Of a stretch of DNA of 64,000 nt, positions 11,234-22,052 are shown in pieces (within the stretch, counting starts at the first letter, position 1; every line of letters starts with the position of its first letter). The translations under genes were made by a program, and so were the position numbers. Origin of the DNA: Metellina segmentata (Eukaryota > Arthropoda > Arachnida > Araneae > Tetragnathidae); the NCBI GenBank assembly GCA_947359465.1, contig OX375883.1, positions 95,306,293 to 95,370,292 of the forward strand, in the 5' to 3' direction. The notes beneath the pieces are model-generated. The model ran no database searches and had not been told where the DNA came from. It saw nothing but the letters and a program-made list of their open reading frames with translations.

Positions 11234-11424
11234 TATGATACAGGGTGTCCCGGAATTTCGTGTACAAACTTGGGAGGGAGGTAGAGAACTTTGATAGGAA
11301 CGATAATTACAAAGGAAAGCATGGGCGGAAATGTCACCTTCACGTGATAAAGAGACAAAAAGACACAATAAGGCCACAACACAGAATGTAATGTAAAGCG
11401 CTTTATTATACAACAAAAGAGTAG

Positions 11425-12564
11425 AATGTATGTATGACTTACAAGCATCACAGGATGGGTTCGAAATTGCGCCCATTCGTATGGACGCACGTACGGGACA
11501 TGGATTGGCGAACATTTTCGAAGCTACCTGTCGTTTCGCTGATCGTATAGTTAGTAGCGCCACCAGGTCCATTTCAGAATTTACGGGCGTGTCGTACAGA
11601 TTGCTCTTCATAGTACCACAGAGAAAATAATCAAGAGGAGACAAATCAGGTGATCTGGGAGGCCAAACGACGGGACACCACGCCCAATCCAATTGTTTCC
11701 AAATGGTCACGCACACATCTTGCGTAATGAGATGGCGCCCCATCATGTTGAAACCACATTCCACTACGAACATGTGCGGTGACATCGTTAAGCATTTCCG
11801 GAAGTACCTCTTGAAGAAAGACGAGATACTTGCGAGCGTCTAGTCGAGGTGGTAAGATGCATGGCCCGACTAAACTGTCCTCCGCAATACCCGCTTGTAC
11901 ATTAACAATAAGGCGTTGTTGTGCGGCTCGTGTTCGGGTTCCGCGTGGGTCGTTCAAGGCCCACATGTGCGCGTAATGCGTATTGAACACCCCTTCATGT
12001 CAAAAGATTGCTCCATCACGGAACATAACGAAACTGGAAAATTAAGTGTCGGCCGCACTTTGGTGTAGAAACCACTTTTCAAACGCGATACTTTGTGGAG
12101 GATCATCCGGCTGTAATAACTGAACTCTCTAAAAGTGAAAGGGAAGTAAAGCCCTTTCCGCTGGTGGCCACAAAAAAACCGCTCATAACCTGCTATCACA
12201 GCTGGGACGAGAGAGCCACCTGCGGTGCCCAAACCCAAGGGAAGTAAAGCTTCGCCCTATAGTATGCTATGGACAGTTGATGGAGACGTTCGGATGGCAG
12301 CTGCAAGCGCCCTTACACTGGTACCGGGATTTCCAGTCCACAGCATGTAACACACCCTCTTCGAATATGGGTATCCTGCATCGTACCTGCGAAGGATCCA
12401 CGTTCCGCAAGGTTCTGATGTACCCAAGCGAACATTGGATGATTTGGTTGGCGCCTCGTTGGATATCTTTCCCGATACAACCTAACAGCAGCTGGTCCAT
12501 TTCTGTTGGTTAGGCCGTAGATGAAGTGGATGTCCATTAACTCGGCGTTTGTGAAACGATTCAT
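11425..12564 (-). pseudogene. Mariner-like transposase, frameshifted
   Basis: From the N-terminus, MNRFTNAELMDIHFIYGL and the following segment form the helix-turn-helix region usually labelled DUF4817. After a frameshifted linker come FNTHYAHMWALNDPRGTR, the second catalytic block MWFQHDGAPSHY, and WPPRSPDLSPLDYFL. The last block carries the third acidic residue as D rather than E. At least three frame changes (near 12310, 11980 and 11700) break it. In an intact copy this would be the nuclear enzyme that cuts at the terminal repeats. The start shown is the ATG of the inner duplicated copy; a second ATG of the same peptide lies 148 bp upstream. Confidence 0.8.
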
Positions 12565-12770
12565 GTTGATCGCAAGCAGTCTGGGTCTTCAATGAGGAAG
12601 GCACACGTGCCGACCTTGAGAGATACAACCGAACAAAAGCTGGTCCATTTCCGTCGGCAAGGCCGTAGATGAAGTGGATGTAAATCAACTCGGCGTTTGT
12701 GAAACGATTCATGTTGATCACAAGCAGTCTGCGTCTTCAATGAGGAAGCCACACGTGCCGACTTCGAGAG
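12475..12770. repeat. 148-bp tandem duplication inside the transposase N-terminus
   Basis: The segment beginning GATACAACC at 12475 is repeated from 12623. Both copies contain GGCCGTAGATGAAGTGGATG and the end of the MNRFTNAEL coding region, with about ten differences. It duplicates the start codon and DNA-binding region of the transposase. Confidence 0.85.
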
Positions 12771-12889
12771 TAAGGGTACAGCGCCACCTATCGATTTCCG
12801 CTTATGCTTTCTTGAGTAATTATGGTTCCTAAAGAGATATTATCTACTTCCCCACCAAGTTTGTACACGAAGTTCCGGGACACCCTGTA

Positions 12890-13881
12890 TAAAATATCCT
12901 TCCCATTTCTGGTCTGAAAATAGAATTTCGCCGCGCTGAATCACGTGCTTGTAGAAGTGAATAATTCAGTAATCCGAAACTGATAGTTTTCATCCTTGCA
13001 CGCACGTACGTCAGTTGTATAAATTTTTAATGATAATGTTAAAATGAAAAAGTACGGTGACCCCTTCAAAAACCTTAATATCTTCTTCGTATTTCTGCAT
13101 CAATCCCTGAGAGAACTTTAAAAGAATATTCAAAGAGGCGGAACTCTTTCATGTTTATATAGTAAATACAAACAAGCGAAGGGACAAAGCGTCAATGAAA
13201 CGTGATTTATGACCTTGTGTGTGTTCATATATACATCACGAAGTTCATGTATATATCACCAATTGCGGTTGTTCACATGCATATCACGTGGTGTCACAGC
13301 TCAAATTGAGCACCTGCCGTGAAGGAAACTAATTTGGACAAGTTCCAACGCTAGACAAAATTACATACTAGCAAAAAAATCAAGTATTTTCAAGGACTTT
13401 TTACCAAGTTTCGTAAATTTCAAAGGGCCCCTAGTTTGAAAAAAGAATTCAAGGACCGTGGGAAACTTGAAAAACTTTGAGGCTCTCTAGTTAGCAAAAA
13501 TTTAATTTTAATAAAATCTGTATTATTCTTTAAAACTTAAATAAAAAACCAGTCCCGGTTTCGGCCGTTTGACAACTTCATTCAGTGATTTTGCAAAAGT
13601 GACTCTCGGTTAAAACTAAATATCTCGCAATTGGCAGCATGTAGATTAAAATGTTTTGTGTTATTTTATTCAGAAAAATATAGTGTAATAATATATTAAA
13701 AATAAAAATATTCTTTGAGCATTTTATAGCAGTGGTGTTCCCCAAGTCAAAAAAAGTTTCTGTGTCTAGACAATCTGATTCTTGCAACTTTTGCAATATT
13801 GGCTTTGGTCAGATTTGCATTCATAGCTAATATAGTTTCTCTTATGTACTATTTAAGAAAAAATAAATTCTAATCTTATTC
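12890..13881. other. AT-rich stretch, no gene seen
   Basis: There are only short frames without domains. Around 13370-13490 a few phrases such as TCAAGGAC and AACTTTGAGG resemble hAT termini elsewhere in the window, but no matching second end was found. Confidence 0.35.
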
Positions 13882-14429
13882 AGACGTATGTTCTTGATTA
13901 AAATAATGCAAAGGAAAACCTTTAGTTGAAAATTTAGGTTTTTTTCACTACTCTAAATAAATATAATACTCGTTAGTAATATGGTAATTAAATTAGTGTT
14001 ATGCTATCACCATGTTTATAAACTATGAGTAAGCTAGACCTGTTTAAAGTAGACTTCTGTGAAACATACACAAACTGTGCTCGTGCTATCTCCACACATG
14101 TAACTCACTCATAACATCTGTCCTGATCAAAACATGAAAATTTTAGATGACAAAATAATTTTGAATAGCCCTCTTGAAAATAAATAAAACCTGTAGCATT
14201 CTTCTAAGTTTTTTATTGAAACCCGTTTAAAGTACTTGAAAGTGAAACATTCTCCAGACATGTATCCCATCTTTTAACTGAGAAAATGACTTACAATTTT
14301 TTAAAGTGGAGTACATTCATTAAAATCAAAGCTTAATAATTCGAACAGAAGGTGGAAAACTGTTCCTCTCATTCTTTTTCCATTCACAACTAGGTAAGGT
14401 CATTGATATAACAGGTGACGAAGTGAAGG

Positions 14430-14645
14430 GCAACGGACTAGAAGCCGGCGAGTTAGAATCCAGCCAAAGACCATCGTGTAAAAGGGATTGGTGTAGGTGC
14501 ATGTTAAATCTGTTGTCCTCACATTGGCCTGGTGTGAAAGTTTAGCGTGCTAGCTCAGGTGTTGCTTCGTTGTTTGAGCCCATGATTCAAAATTAGGTGT
14601 CTCAATCTTTCCCTTTGGGGTTGATCCAGGAGCGTCACAAATAGC
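14430..14645 (+). mobile_element. SINE remnant (family S1-like)
   Basis: The B box survives as GAGTTAGAATCC and the A box is lost. The body (GGTGTAGGTGCATGTTAAATC, then GCTCAGGTGTTGCT, then CAATCTTTCCCTT) matches the SINE at 9222-9545. The equivalent copy in the second duplicated block is at 60297-60510, so insertion predates the duplication. Confidence 0.7.
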
Positions 14646-14829
14646 ACATTGTGTGTGTGCCCAAATAGTTTCCAGGAAATGCCATGCGACTAGTGCCTAC
14701 AAGACATGATTTTCTTTCCTCTTACACATCAAAACAGTTTTCCTTCATTGCAGATACATCTGTCTTCGCAGTTATGAGCTTACAGAAAATCCTTTTTTTT
14801 TACATATTTCAGTCACACAGCTTCTGTCC

Positions 14830-15041
14830 GATGGGTTCATCCACATTTTTGTAAATTTGAACACTTCGTAAACCTTCTGTAAAATAATTCACAAAAGGTA
14901 TCTCATATGTGCATAGTAAAACCAACTTTATTTGAAAATTTTTGTTTGCATACATCACATTTAAATGGTTTTTATCTTCAGTATCTAAATATCTGTCTTA
15001 CGAAGTAACGCAAAACCGAACATCTCTTGTATATTTCACTC
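14830..15041 (-). pseudogene. Decayed zinc fingers after the ZNF copy 1 stop
   Basis: Directly after the stop the minus strand still reads as finger sequence with stops and lost cysteines. First comes an EIYKRCSVLRYFVRQ block. A recognisable KPFKCDVCKQKFSNK with the C-x2-C pair follows, and then FCELFYRRFTKCSNLQKCG. Counterparts follow copies 2 and 3. The ancestral protein therefore had about three more C-terminal fingers. An AATAAA hexamer (14932-14927) lies inside this relic and could serve as poly(A) signal. Confidence 0.65.
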
Positions 15042-16430
15042 TTATGGTTTCTCTTCGGCGTGGGTTTGTTCATGACGTCGCAGATGTGAACTCCTCCTAA
15101 ACCCTTTGTTACATACTTCACAACTAAATGGCTTCTTTTCAGAGTGTGTTTGTTCATGACGTACTAAGAGTGAAATCCTATTAAACCCTCTGTTACATGT
15201 TTCACAAATAAAAGGTTTCTCACCAGTATGGGTGAATGAATGTCGTATTAAATCAGATTTTCGTGAAAATATTTTCTTGCACACATCACACATATGTTGT
15301 TTCACTCCAGCATGAATATGGTTCACTAAATAATCGTTTGTCAAAAATGTTTTAATGCACATTTCGCAGTCATGTGGTTTGTCTCTAGTGTGAATAAGTC
15401 TATGTAATTGCAAGTGTGAACTTTGAGTAAAGGCTTTCGTGCATATTTCACAAGTAAAAGGTTTTTCACCTGTATGGATGCGTCTATGCCTTTCTAAAGC
15501 ACACTTCTGCGAAAATAATTTCTTGCACACTTCACATTCATACGGCTTCTCTCCAGTGTGGATGCGTCTATGTATCACTAAAAGATTATGTACCAGAAAT
15601 TTTTTACCGCACACTTCACACTCATATGGCTTCTCTCCAGTGTGGATAAGTCTATGTAATCGTAATTGTGAATTGTGTGAAAAGGCTTTCGAGCATATTT
15701 CACAATTAAAAGGTTTCTCGCCCGTGTGGCTACGTCCATGCCTTTCTAAAGCAGACTTCTGCGAAAATGATCTCTTGCATACATCACATTCAAATGGCTT
15801 CTCTCCAGTGTGGATACTTTTATGTAACCGCAAGGATGTGCTAAATGGAAAACATTTGTTACATATTTCACAGTTAAAAGGCTTCTCACCCGTGTGGACA
15901 CGCATATGAGTTATCAAATGACTCTTTCGTGAAAATATTTTCTGGCACACATGACACTCATGGGATTTCTCACTGCTTTGTACTCGCATATTTGTTTTAT
16001 CTCCTTGTACTTTGTTGCACATAGTACATTGATCTGGTTTCACACAAATGTGCTGTCGCCCAATTTCTGATGGATGTGGACAGTTGTGTGGTGATAATAA
16101 AAATAAACTATCTCTGCACTTCAATTTTTTGTGTCGATTCAAGTCCGATTTGCTTGTAAACATTTCACTGCATATTTCACACCTAAACAGCGTTCTTACA
16201 TTCAAATCAGATTTTGAAGAAATCTTTGATGGCTGTAAGATGTTTTTAAGACCTGACAGGGCCTGCTTAGAAAATGTAGTTTCTCCAAGTTGCACATTGT
16301 GTTCTGTATTATCAAGGCATGATATGGTCCCTAATGAATCATCTGCGTCAAAAACTTTTACTTGATCTCGTAAACATTCCTGGGTTATTACAGATTCTTC
16401 TATTGCATATTCCACTGATTCTTCCAACAT
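15042..16430 (-). CDS. C2H2 zinc-finger protein, copy 1
   Basis: This is an intact 462-codon frame. Residues 1-80 are an acidic, finger-free N-terminus (MLEESVEYAIEESVITQECL...) with no KRAB, ZAD or BTB domain that I recognise. One separate finger follows (FRCEICSEMFTSKSDLNRHK), then a degenerate CTMC segment. About eleven fingers then run to the C-terminus, joined mostly by TGEKP linkers, ending HAEEKP-stop. The ninth finger (HDCEMCIKTF) has lost two residues before its second histidine and probably does not fold normally. The likely role is sequence-specific DNA binding in the nucleus; the target is unknown. The ATG is supported because the same start is kept in copy 2. A splice acceptor lies 31 bp upstream, so the coding region seems to sit in one terminal exon after a 5' UTR intron. 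Confidence 0.85.
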   Translation of the reverse strand: MLEESVEYAIEESVITQECLRDQVKVFDADDSLGTISCLDNTEHNVQLGETTFSKQALSGLKNILQPSKISSKSDLNVRTLFRCEICSEMFTSKSDLNRHKKLKCRDSLFLLSPHNCPHPSEIGRQHICVKPDQCTMCNKVQGDKTNMRVQSSEKSHECHVCQKIFSRKSHLITHMRVHTGEKPFNCEICNKCFPFSTSLRLHKSIHTGEKPFECDVCKRSFSQKSALERHGRSHTGEKPFNCEICSKAFSHNSQLRLHRLIHTGEKPYECEVCGKKFLVHNLLVIHRRIHTGEKPYECEVCKKLFSQKCALERHRRIHTGEKPFTCEICTKAFTQSSHLQLHRLIHTRDKPHDCEMCIKTFLTNDYLVNHIHAGVKQHMCDVCKKIFSRKSDLIRHSFTHTGEKPFICETCNRGFNRISLLVRHEQTHSEKKPFSCEVCNKGFRRSSHLRRHEQTHAEEKP

Positions 16431-16460
16431 GTTTAAAAATTAGTCAAACATTTCCATAAC

Positions 16461-16475
16461 CCTGAAAAAAGAAAC
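16461..16475 (-). other. Splice acceptor of ZNF copy 1 5' UTR intron
   Basis: The minus strand reads TTTCTTTTTTCAG then GGTTATGG, a pyrimidine tract and AG just upstream of the start codon. The same sequence stands at the same distance before copies 2 (AG at 22085-22084) and 3 (AG at 62356-62355). Conservation in three paralogs supports real use. Confidence 0.65.
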
Positions 16476-16929
16476 ATTTATTTAGTGTAAACAAGAAGAT
16501 ATCTTTAATTCATTAACATTGGTAACTTACAAATATGTTGATGTCTTGCATAAAATTTTGTTAAGCGCTAATTATTTCACACAACAAAGGTAAGACCGAA
16601 ATTAAAAAGAGTATAATCCTTGCAGAATCCTAAAAGAAATCTTTACGGATATCACGACGGTCTATTCATTTCCTCATGTTCGAAGTAATTTATTTAAAAC
16701 AAATTTTAAAAGATTGAATTCACTAGCAGAAGTAAAATTAATTTTGTTTCTATCCTTTTAAAGTAAATTTTTGTGTGTGAGGATGTATTTTGCGATTTCA
16801 TGTCAAATGTGATTATGTTAAAAAAATTCCTTCTAAAATGCAACAACTAGAATTAATTTGATTCGTAATGAATGATCACTTCAACTGACACCTGATTTTG
16901 ATGTGTATCTCCATTCTCCATCATACCCC

Positions 16930-17240
16930 AACACATTCATCTAAAACAGTTTGAACATTCTAATACCACGTGTCCTCCAATTATGTCAGATGAATTCTCC
17001 ATCCTGCGTACATTGGAAAGCAGGGATTTCGATATTCTGTCCAATTGAATACTTAGTCATGGGGGCATTAAAGGAAACGAACTTGCTCACAGGGTTGCAA
17101 AAACGGCCTGTTTAATTACAGTAAGCTGTTCCTTTAAGTGATATTAAGATTTCTTAACTTGTTTTCGCAAGAGTCATGGATCTTCAAATGAATAATAAAT
17201 TGAATATCATCCAACCCATCATTTTCTTAGGTGGCTATTA
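16930..17240 (+). pseudogene. LINE RNase H tail fragment
   Basis: The plus strand encodes SHGGIKGNELAHRVAKTA, the end of a LINE RNase H domain (consensus SHVGI-GNE-AD-AAK). Stops lie before and after it. The matching copy at 62850-63250 is longer and continues into the LTSLRIGHTCFMYHLL tail. It lies upstream of the ZNF gene on the opposite strand and was carried along in the duplication. Confidence 0.7.
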
Positions 17241-17699
17241 TTAGAATTCAAATTCTAGCAATTGATTTTTACACTTTCCTTTTAAGACTTTTATATCACA
17301 TGATTTTTATTGTTTGATCGTATGCGTGGCACAGCTTGTCTACGTATGGACCTTGCGCCATAAAGCCCAAATATCCTATCCAATCTATGAATTCTGCCTC
17401 TACAAATTGAAGCAGTTCAAGTATATTAATTGCCAAAAGATTTTAGCTGTTACCCTTGTGTGAATTGAAAACTTTTTTGCAAAAGGAACATATTCCTTAA
17501 TTTAACATTTGAGGAATACCTGAGCATCCCAGCCGAATGTCAAGTGGAAACTCCATTTACATGAACACCAAACGTTGCACACTTTCTCATCAATCTTTCA
17601 AAGTGCCAGGTGAAGAATCAAATTCAAATCACGGTCAATACAATTCCGACATTCCTATACTCAAACCTCACAACAGGTTTAACTTTCTTATGCCATTTA
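17241..17699 (+). repeat. LINE 3' untranslated-type repeat
   Basis: The segment with TGGCACAGCTTGT, GGACCTTGCGCCATAAAG and the downstream GAGCATCCCAGCCGAATGTC recurs at 37670-38170 and in part at 63470-64000, always plus strand. It follows the RNase H tail at 16930, so it is most simply the 3' untranslated part of that LINE family. Confidence 0.6.
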
Positions 17700-18095
17700 T
17701 TGTGTCATCTGAAAAGTTCTGCGCATTTACAAATCGAAGCTAGCTTTGTAATTATTTTACTACCGCTGATAAGGAGTGACCTTGATTGAAGCATATGTTT
17801 AAATTCGGTCTTTTCTGCTAATACTGCATAATTTTAACAGGTGTTGTGGTATTATTTTTGTTTCACTGCAGTGCTAAGAATGGAGAACCAGAAAGTTCAT
17901 TTTTAACACAGAATACGATTGCTCGAATTTCGGCATGCGATTCTTTGCTGAAATGAAATGAAGAAGCTACTTTTTTGGAACAGTCGATAACTGGAGATGA
18001 GAAGTCAGGGGATACTATACAAGAATGTTACAAGGAAACGATCATGGGGTAAGTCAAATAAAACTCTCCAAGTAATATCGAGAAGGGCACTGCAT
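17700..18095 (+). mobile_element. Mariner fragment (5' part)
   Basis: It begins TTGTGTCATCTGAAAAGTTC after a TA and matches the left end of the mariner at 33415-35266 (there minus strand). The match includes the AAATCGWAGCTAGCTTTGT stretch and a degraded catalytic block near 17990 (ITGDEK, without the following tryptophan). It stops near 18095 with no right terminal repeat. It shows what the other copy looked like before its hAT insertion. Confidence 0.75.
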
Positions 18096-18560
18096 CCCAT
18101 CTGAATGAGGAGGGCGAATCAAAATCACCTTTCTAAAAGATCAAATGTCAACTGATAAAAAAATAGCCCCGAACAATTATCTTTCTCTCCCATGTTATTC
18201 ACCATAACGGTTCATTCCTGTTTAAATGTCACTTGTATTATTTTTAACACACAAAATGCTAGAATTTGTGTTTCTCCTCGCTGGAGTTTTGTTTCTTTCT
18301 ACCTATATAGTATAAAATAGAAAAACAAAGAACTGTGAGGGTGTGGATCTAGCCTTAAATAATAAATTTATGAGCTCAAACTTTACAATAATTATTTTTT
18401 ACACAGATGGAAAAAAACAGGAGGGCAAGGGGGGGGGCAATAAAATAAAAATCTTTTTTTTGGACCACCCTAATATAAATCCGTCTTTGTAACACTGAAC
18501 CATTCAAAAACACTTTCAGAGATGTTGCAAAGAAAAGCTTTCTTACAGTGAGAAACAGTT

Positions 18561-19236
18561 TCTCTACTGTTGTAAAAGGACATCACTGATTAAGTCCTGA
18601 TGAATCTATGGCACTTACAGTAATCGGATTTGGCACACAGGTAGTCCGAATTTTTTGCAATTCTTGGGCCCCGACGAATTTTAAAATTCAATCTAGAACA
18701 TTTCAAAATGAATTTAATAGTTTTTTTTTTCACCGTTCTTTCTTTTTTCGGGAAATGAAGCATAAAAAAAATTGACTTTTCTCCCTCACGTCACTATTGA
18801 CGTCATCCTTTTGAACCATGCCTGTCTTCACCTTCTGTCTTGCATGGGAGAGAACAGATTCGAATGACCTTCATGTCATTAATTAGAAACTGATTTGAGT
18901 GAAACAAAAGAAATTATGAGTTATCACTGGCGTTCTTCAGTGCTTTTTTTTCTATCTCAGCGATCGTTAAAGATAGAATAAAAATTTTAACGGATTTGAA
19001 ATCTGAGGAAAATTTTACACCAGATAAATACTTTATACACTTATTTTTCTTTTAATAAATAAGTGATCAATTAAATATTTATACCTTTTGGTTTGCTAAG
19101 GAAACCAATGGCAAGGGCAACTACATTATGGCTGTTATCCATATTTTACGAATTGCCATTTGGTTTGCGAAGCAAACCAATAACTCCACAAAAGCAACTG
19201 GCACGGGCAACGCCGGGCTAGCAACGCAGTGGCTAA
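18561..19236 (+). mobile_element. Non-autonomous Helitron, family A (copy 3)
   Basis: It begins TCTCTACTGTTGTAAAAG and ends CTAGCAACGCAGTGGCTAA followed by T. Here the terminus is CTAA and the hairpin has one mismatch. The internal blocks (CTATGGCACTTACAG, GGCACACAGGTAGTCCGAAT, GTTTGCGAAGCAAACC) match copy 1. It has no coding capacity. Confidence 0.8.
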
Positions 19237-19993
19237 TGTACTATAAAAAGTTACTATTGATGTGAAATCATATTCAAAACAAACCATTAAATATTGCTGC
19301 AAAATTAAATTTCCACTGTTCATTTCAAGTGATCCTCATACATTCAAACCGAAAAATGAATGGGTAGTAATAGCGAATTGTGATAAAAGATTGAATAAAT
19401 TTCATAAGTTCCAAATTCTATCAAGACTCTACGATTAATAGAACTTACCCATGATGATATACATAGCACCCTGTTAATACACACAAAAAGCGTATTAAAT
19501 AGATATATAAATAATTTAGATTTAGTGTCCTAGTATGCAAAGCGTGTTTAATTAAAAAATATTTTGCAAGTTTACATTACTTTCAAAGAAAAAGTTCCTT
19601 GCATTCTTTTGTTACAAAAAACCGTGTTAAAGACATGAAACATATTTAATTGATGCACATAATTTGAAAATGATGATTCAATTACACAAAACACACACAC
19701 AAAAAAGGAATTTATTACTAAATAAAAACATTCAGTGAAACATATAATTCCCAACTGAAAATCTCTTTCAATAATTCTCAATTTTTAAATAAGTATGAAG
19801 ATAAGAAATGATGGATTATTTTCTAAAGTTATTTTACAATACAATTGTAACAAAATGAATATTAAAAATTTTATGCAACATAGCACCCTTGCAAATACTT
19901 ATAAGAAATGTTATTCAGATTCACTTTTAAAATGTTGTTATGCTTCTGGTATTATTGATTTTTTTGCCCTAGAATTCATCAAGGAATGTAATA
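19237..19993. other. AT-rich stretch, no gene seen
   Basis: There are short AT-rich frames only (19572-19781 minus, 19795-20034 plus), with no domain and no repeat ends. The ZNF copy 2 duplicated block starts at about 19994. Confidence 0.4.
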
Positions 19994-20179
19994 CTTCCAG
20001 GGGACGCCATGCTACTAGTGCCTACAAGACATGATTTTCTTTCTTTTTTCACATCAAAACAGTTTCCCTTCTTTCCAGATGTATCTGTCCTCGCAGTTTT
20101 GAGCTTACAGAAAATCATTTTACTACATAATGCAGTCCGATGGGTTCAGCATGTTTTTGTAAATTTAAACACTTCGTAA

Positions 20180-20420
20180 ACACCTGTAATATGTTTCACA
20201 AAAGGTTTCTCACCTATGTTGGTTGTGTGTACAGTTAAATCACCTTTTCTTGAAAATATTTTCTTGCCTGCATCGAATTTAAATTGATATTTTTATCTTC
20301 AGTACGTAAATATTGGTCTTATGACAGATATTTGACAGAGGATATGATTTGATATATGACAGATATTTATATGAATACATTACGAAGTAACCCAAAACCG
20401 AACATCTCATGCATATTTCA
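20180..20420 (-). pseudogene. Decayed zinc fingers after the ZNF copy 2 stop
   Basis: After the stop, and interrupted by a short local duplication near 20300-20370, the minus strand encodes KKIFSRKGDLTVHTTNIGEK, then a TYYRC remnant. It still has the linker phrase but has lost the cysteines (FDAGK in place of CDVCK). It is the counterpart of 14830-15041. Confidence 0.65.
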
Positions 20421-20423
20421 CTC

Positions 20424-22052
20424 CTATGGTTTCTCTACAGCGTGGGTTTGTTCATGACGTCGCAAATGTGAACTCCTCTTAAACCCTCTGTTACACATTT
20501 CACAACTAAATGGCTTCACTTCAGTGTGGGTTTGTTCATGACGTACTAAGTGTGAACTCCTACTAAACCCTCTGTTACATGTTTCACAAGTAAAAGGTTT
20601 CTCACCTGTATGAGTGGTTATGTGTTGCATTAAATCATATTTTTGTGAAAATGTTTTCTTGCACACATCACACTGATGTCCTTTTATTGCAGAGTGGATA
20701 TGTCTATGTCTCACTAAATGATTCTTTACCGAAAATGTTTTATTGCACACTTCACACTTATGTGGCTTCTCTCCAGTGTGGATATATCTATGTGATTGCA
20801 ACTGTGAAGTTTGTGAAAAGGATTTTGTGCATATTTCACAAGTAAATGGTTTCTCGCCAGTATGAATGCGTCTATGCGTTACTAAATGACCCTTATCCGA
20901 AAATGGTTTTTTGCATACATCACATTCATACGGCTTCTCTCCAGTGTGGATGCGTCTATGTTTCACTAAATGATCCGGTGCGAAAAATGTTTTATTGCAC
21001 ACTTCACACTGATAAGGCTTCTCTCCAGAATGGGTACGTTTATGTGATCGTAAGTGTGAAATTTGTGAAAAGGCTTTAGTGCATATGTCACAAGTAAAAG
21101 GTCTCTCGCCTGTGTGGATTCGTTTATGCACTACTAAATAAGACTTCTTCGAAAATGATTTCTTGCACACTTCACATTCATATGGCTTCTCTCCAGTGTG
21201 GATACGTTTATGCAAAACTAAATGATTCTTCTCCGAAAATGTTTTCTTGCAAACTTCACATTCATACGGCTTCTCTCCAGTGTGGATGCGTCTATGTGAT
21301 CGTAAGTGTGTACTTTGTGAAAAGGATTTTGTGCATATTTCACAAGTAAACGGTTTCTCACCTGTATGGATGCGTCTATGCCCTCTTAAATCAGACTTCT
21401 GCAAAAATGATTTCTTGCACACTTCACATTCATATGGCTTCTCTCCAGTGTGGACACGCTTATGATACTGTAAGGATGTTCTGTATGAAAACGATTTGTA
21501 ACATAGTTCACAATTAAAAGGCTTCTCACCAGTGTGGACACGTATATGAGTTAACAAATGACTCTTCTGTGAAAATATTTTCTTGCACACATGACACTCG
21601 TGGGATACCTCACTGCTTTCTACTTGCATATTTGTTTTATCTCCTTGTACTTGGATGCACATAGTACATTGCTCTGGTTTCAAACAAATGTGGTGGTGCC
21701 CGATTTCTGATGGATGTGGACAGTTTTCAAGGTGTGGTGATACTAAAAATGAACTATCTATGCACTTCACTTTTTTGTGTCGATTCAAGTTCGATTTGGT
21801 TGTAAACATTTTACTGCAAATTTCACACCTAAACAGCTTTTTTAAATTCAAATCAGATTTTGAAGAAATCTTTGATGGGTGTAAGATGTTTTCAAGACCT
21901 GACAGGGCCTGCTTAGAGAATGTAGTTTCTCGAAGTTGCACATTGTGTTCTGTATTATCAAGGCAAGATATGGTCTCAAATGAACCCTCTGCATCAAGAA
22001 CTCTTACTTGATCTCTTAAATATTTCTGGGTTATTACAGATTCTTCCAACAT
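20424..22052 (-). CDS. C2H2 zinc-finger protein, copy 2 (15 fingers)
   Basis: This is an intact 542-codon frame. The N-terminus is MLEESVITQKYLRDQV...; it lacks the eight-residue EYAIEESV-type repeat of copies 1 and 3. One isolated finger (FRCEICSKMFTTKSNLNRHK) is followed by a CTMC relic. Fourteen fingers then run consecutively, nearly all with intact C-x2-C and H-x3-H and TGEKP linkers. The last finger ends HAVEKP-stop. By spacing and linkers it should be a nuclear DNA-binding protein contacting a long site. It is the best-preserved of the three paralogs. A transposon nest begins about 500 bp upstream (22571), so its 5' promoter region may be displaced or lost. Confidence 0.88.
   Translation of the reverse strand: MLEESVITQKYLRDQVRVLDAEGSFETISCLDNTEHNVQLRETTFSKQALSGLENILHPSKISSKSDLNLKKLFRCEICSKMFTTKSNLNRHKKVKCIDSSFLVSPHLENCPHPSEIGHHHICLKPEQCTMCIQVQGDKTNMQVESSEVSHECHVCKKIFSQKSHLLTHIRVHTGEKPFNCELCYKSFSYRTSLQYHKRVHTGEKPYECEVCKKSFLQKSDLRGHRRIHTGEKPFTCEICTKSFSQSTHLRSHRRIHTGEKPYECEVCKKTFSEKNHLVLHKRIHTGEKPYECEVCKKSFSKKSYLVVHKRIHTGERPFTCDICTKAFSQISHLRSHKRTHSGEKPYQCEVCNKTFFAPDHLVKHRRIHTGEKPYECDVCKKPFSDKGHLVTHRRIHTGEKPFTCEICTKSFSQTSQLQSHRYIHTGEKPHKCEVCNKTFSVKNHLVRHRHIHSAIKGHQCDVCKKTFSQKYDLMQHITTHTGEKPFTCETCNRGFSRSSHLVRHEQTHTEVKPFSCEMCNRGFKRSSHLRRHEQTHAVEKP

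Larger units (their letters stand above)
11241..12887 (-). mobile_element. Tc1/mariner-like transposon with DUF4817-type transposase
   Basis: The inverted ends read CAGGGTGTCCCGGAA at both termini and extend about 33 bp with few mismatches (to CAAACTTGG). They are flanked by TA at 11239-11240 and 12888-12889. The 1647-bp element holds a broken minus-strand transposase and a 148-bp internal tandem duplication (12475-12770). TA target, terminal repeats and an IS630-type catalytic domain agree. Confidence 0.9.
13882..17705. repeat. Duplicated ZNF block, copy 1
   Basis: The sequence starting GACGTATGTTCTTGATTA (13882) is repeated from 59763 in the same orientation. The match runs through the SINE remnant, the zinc-finger gene, its upstream intron and the LINE tail. 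Small indels differ between the two. A shorter related block with ZNF copy 2 covers 19994-22570. This points to segmental duplication rather than retrocopying, because non-coding flanks and the splice acceptor are shared. Confidence 0.82.

Noticed and set aside
15439..15909. Long plus-strand ORF opposite ZNF copy 1
   Set aside because: It is the mirror of the repeated TGEKP-linker and finger codons (repeating GFSPVWMRLC). The antisense frame stays open because the sense repeats are regular. The same happens at 61351-61911, 20846-21079 and 21247-21465.
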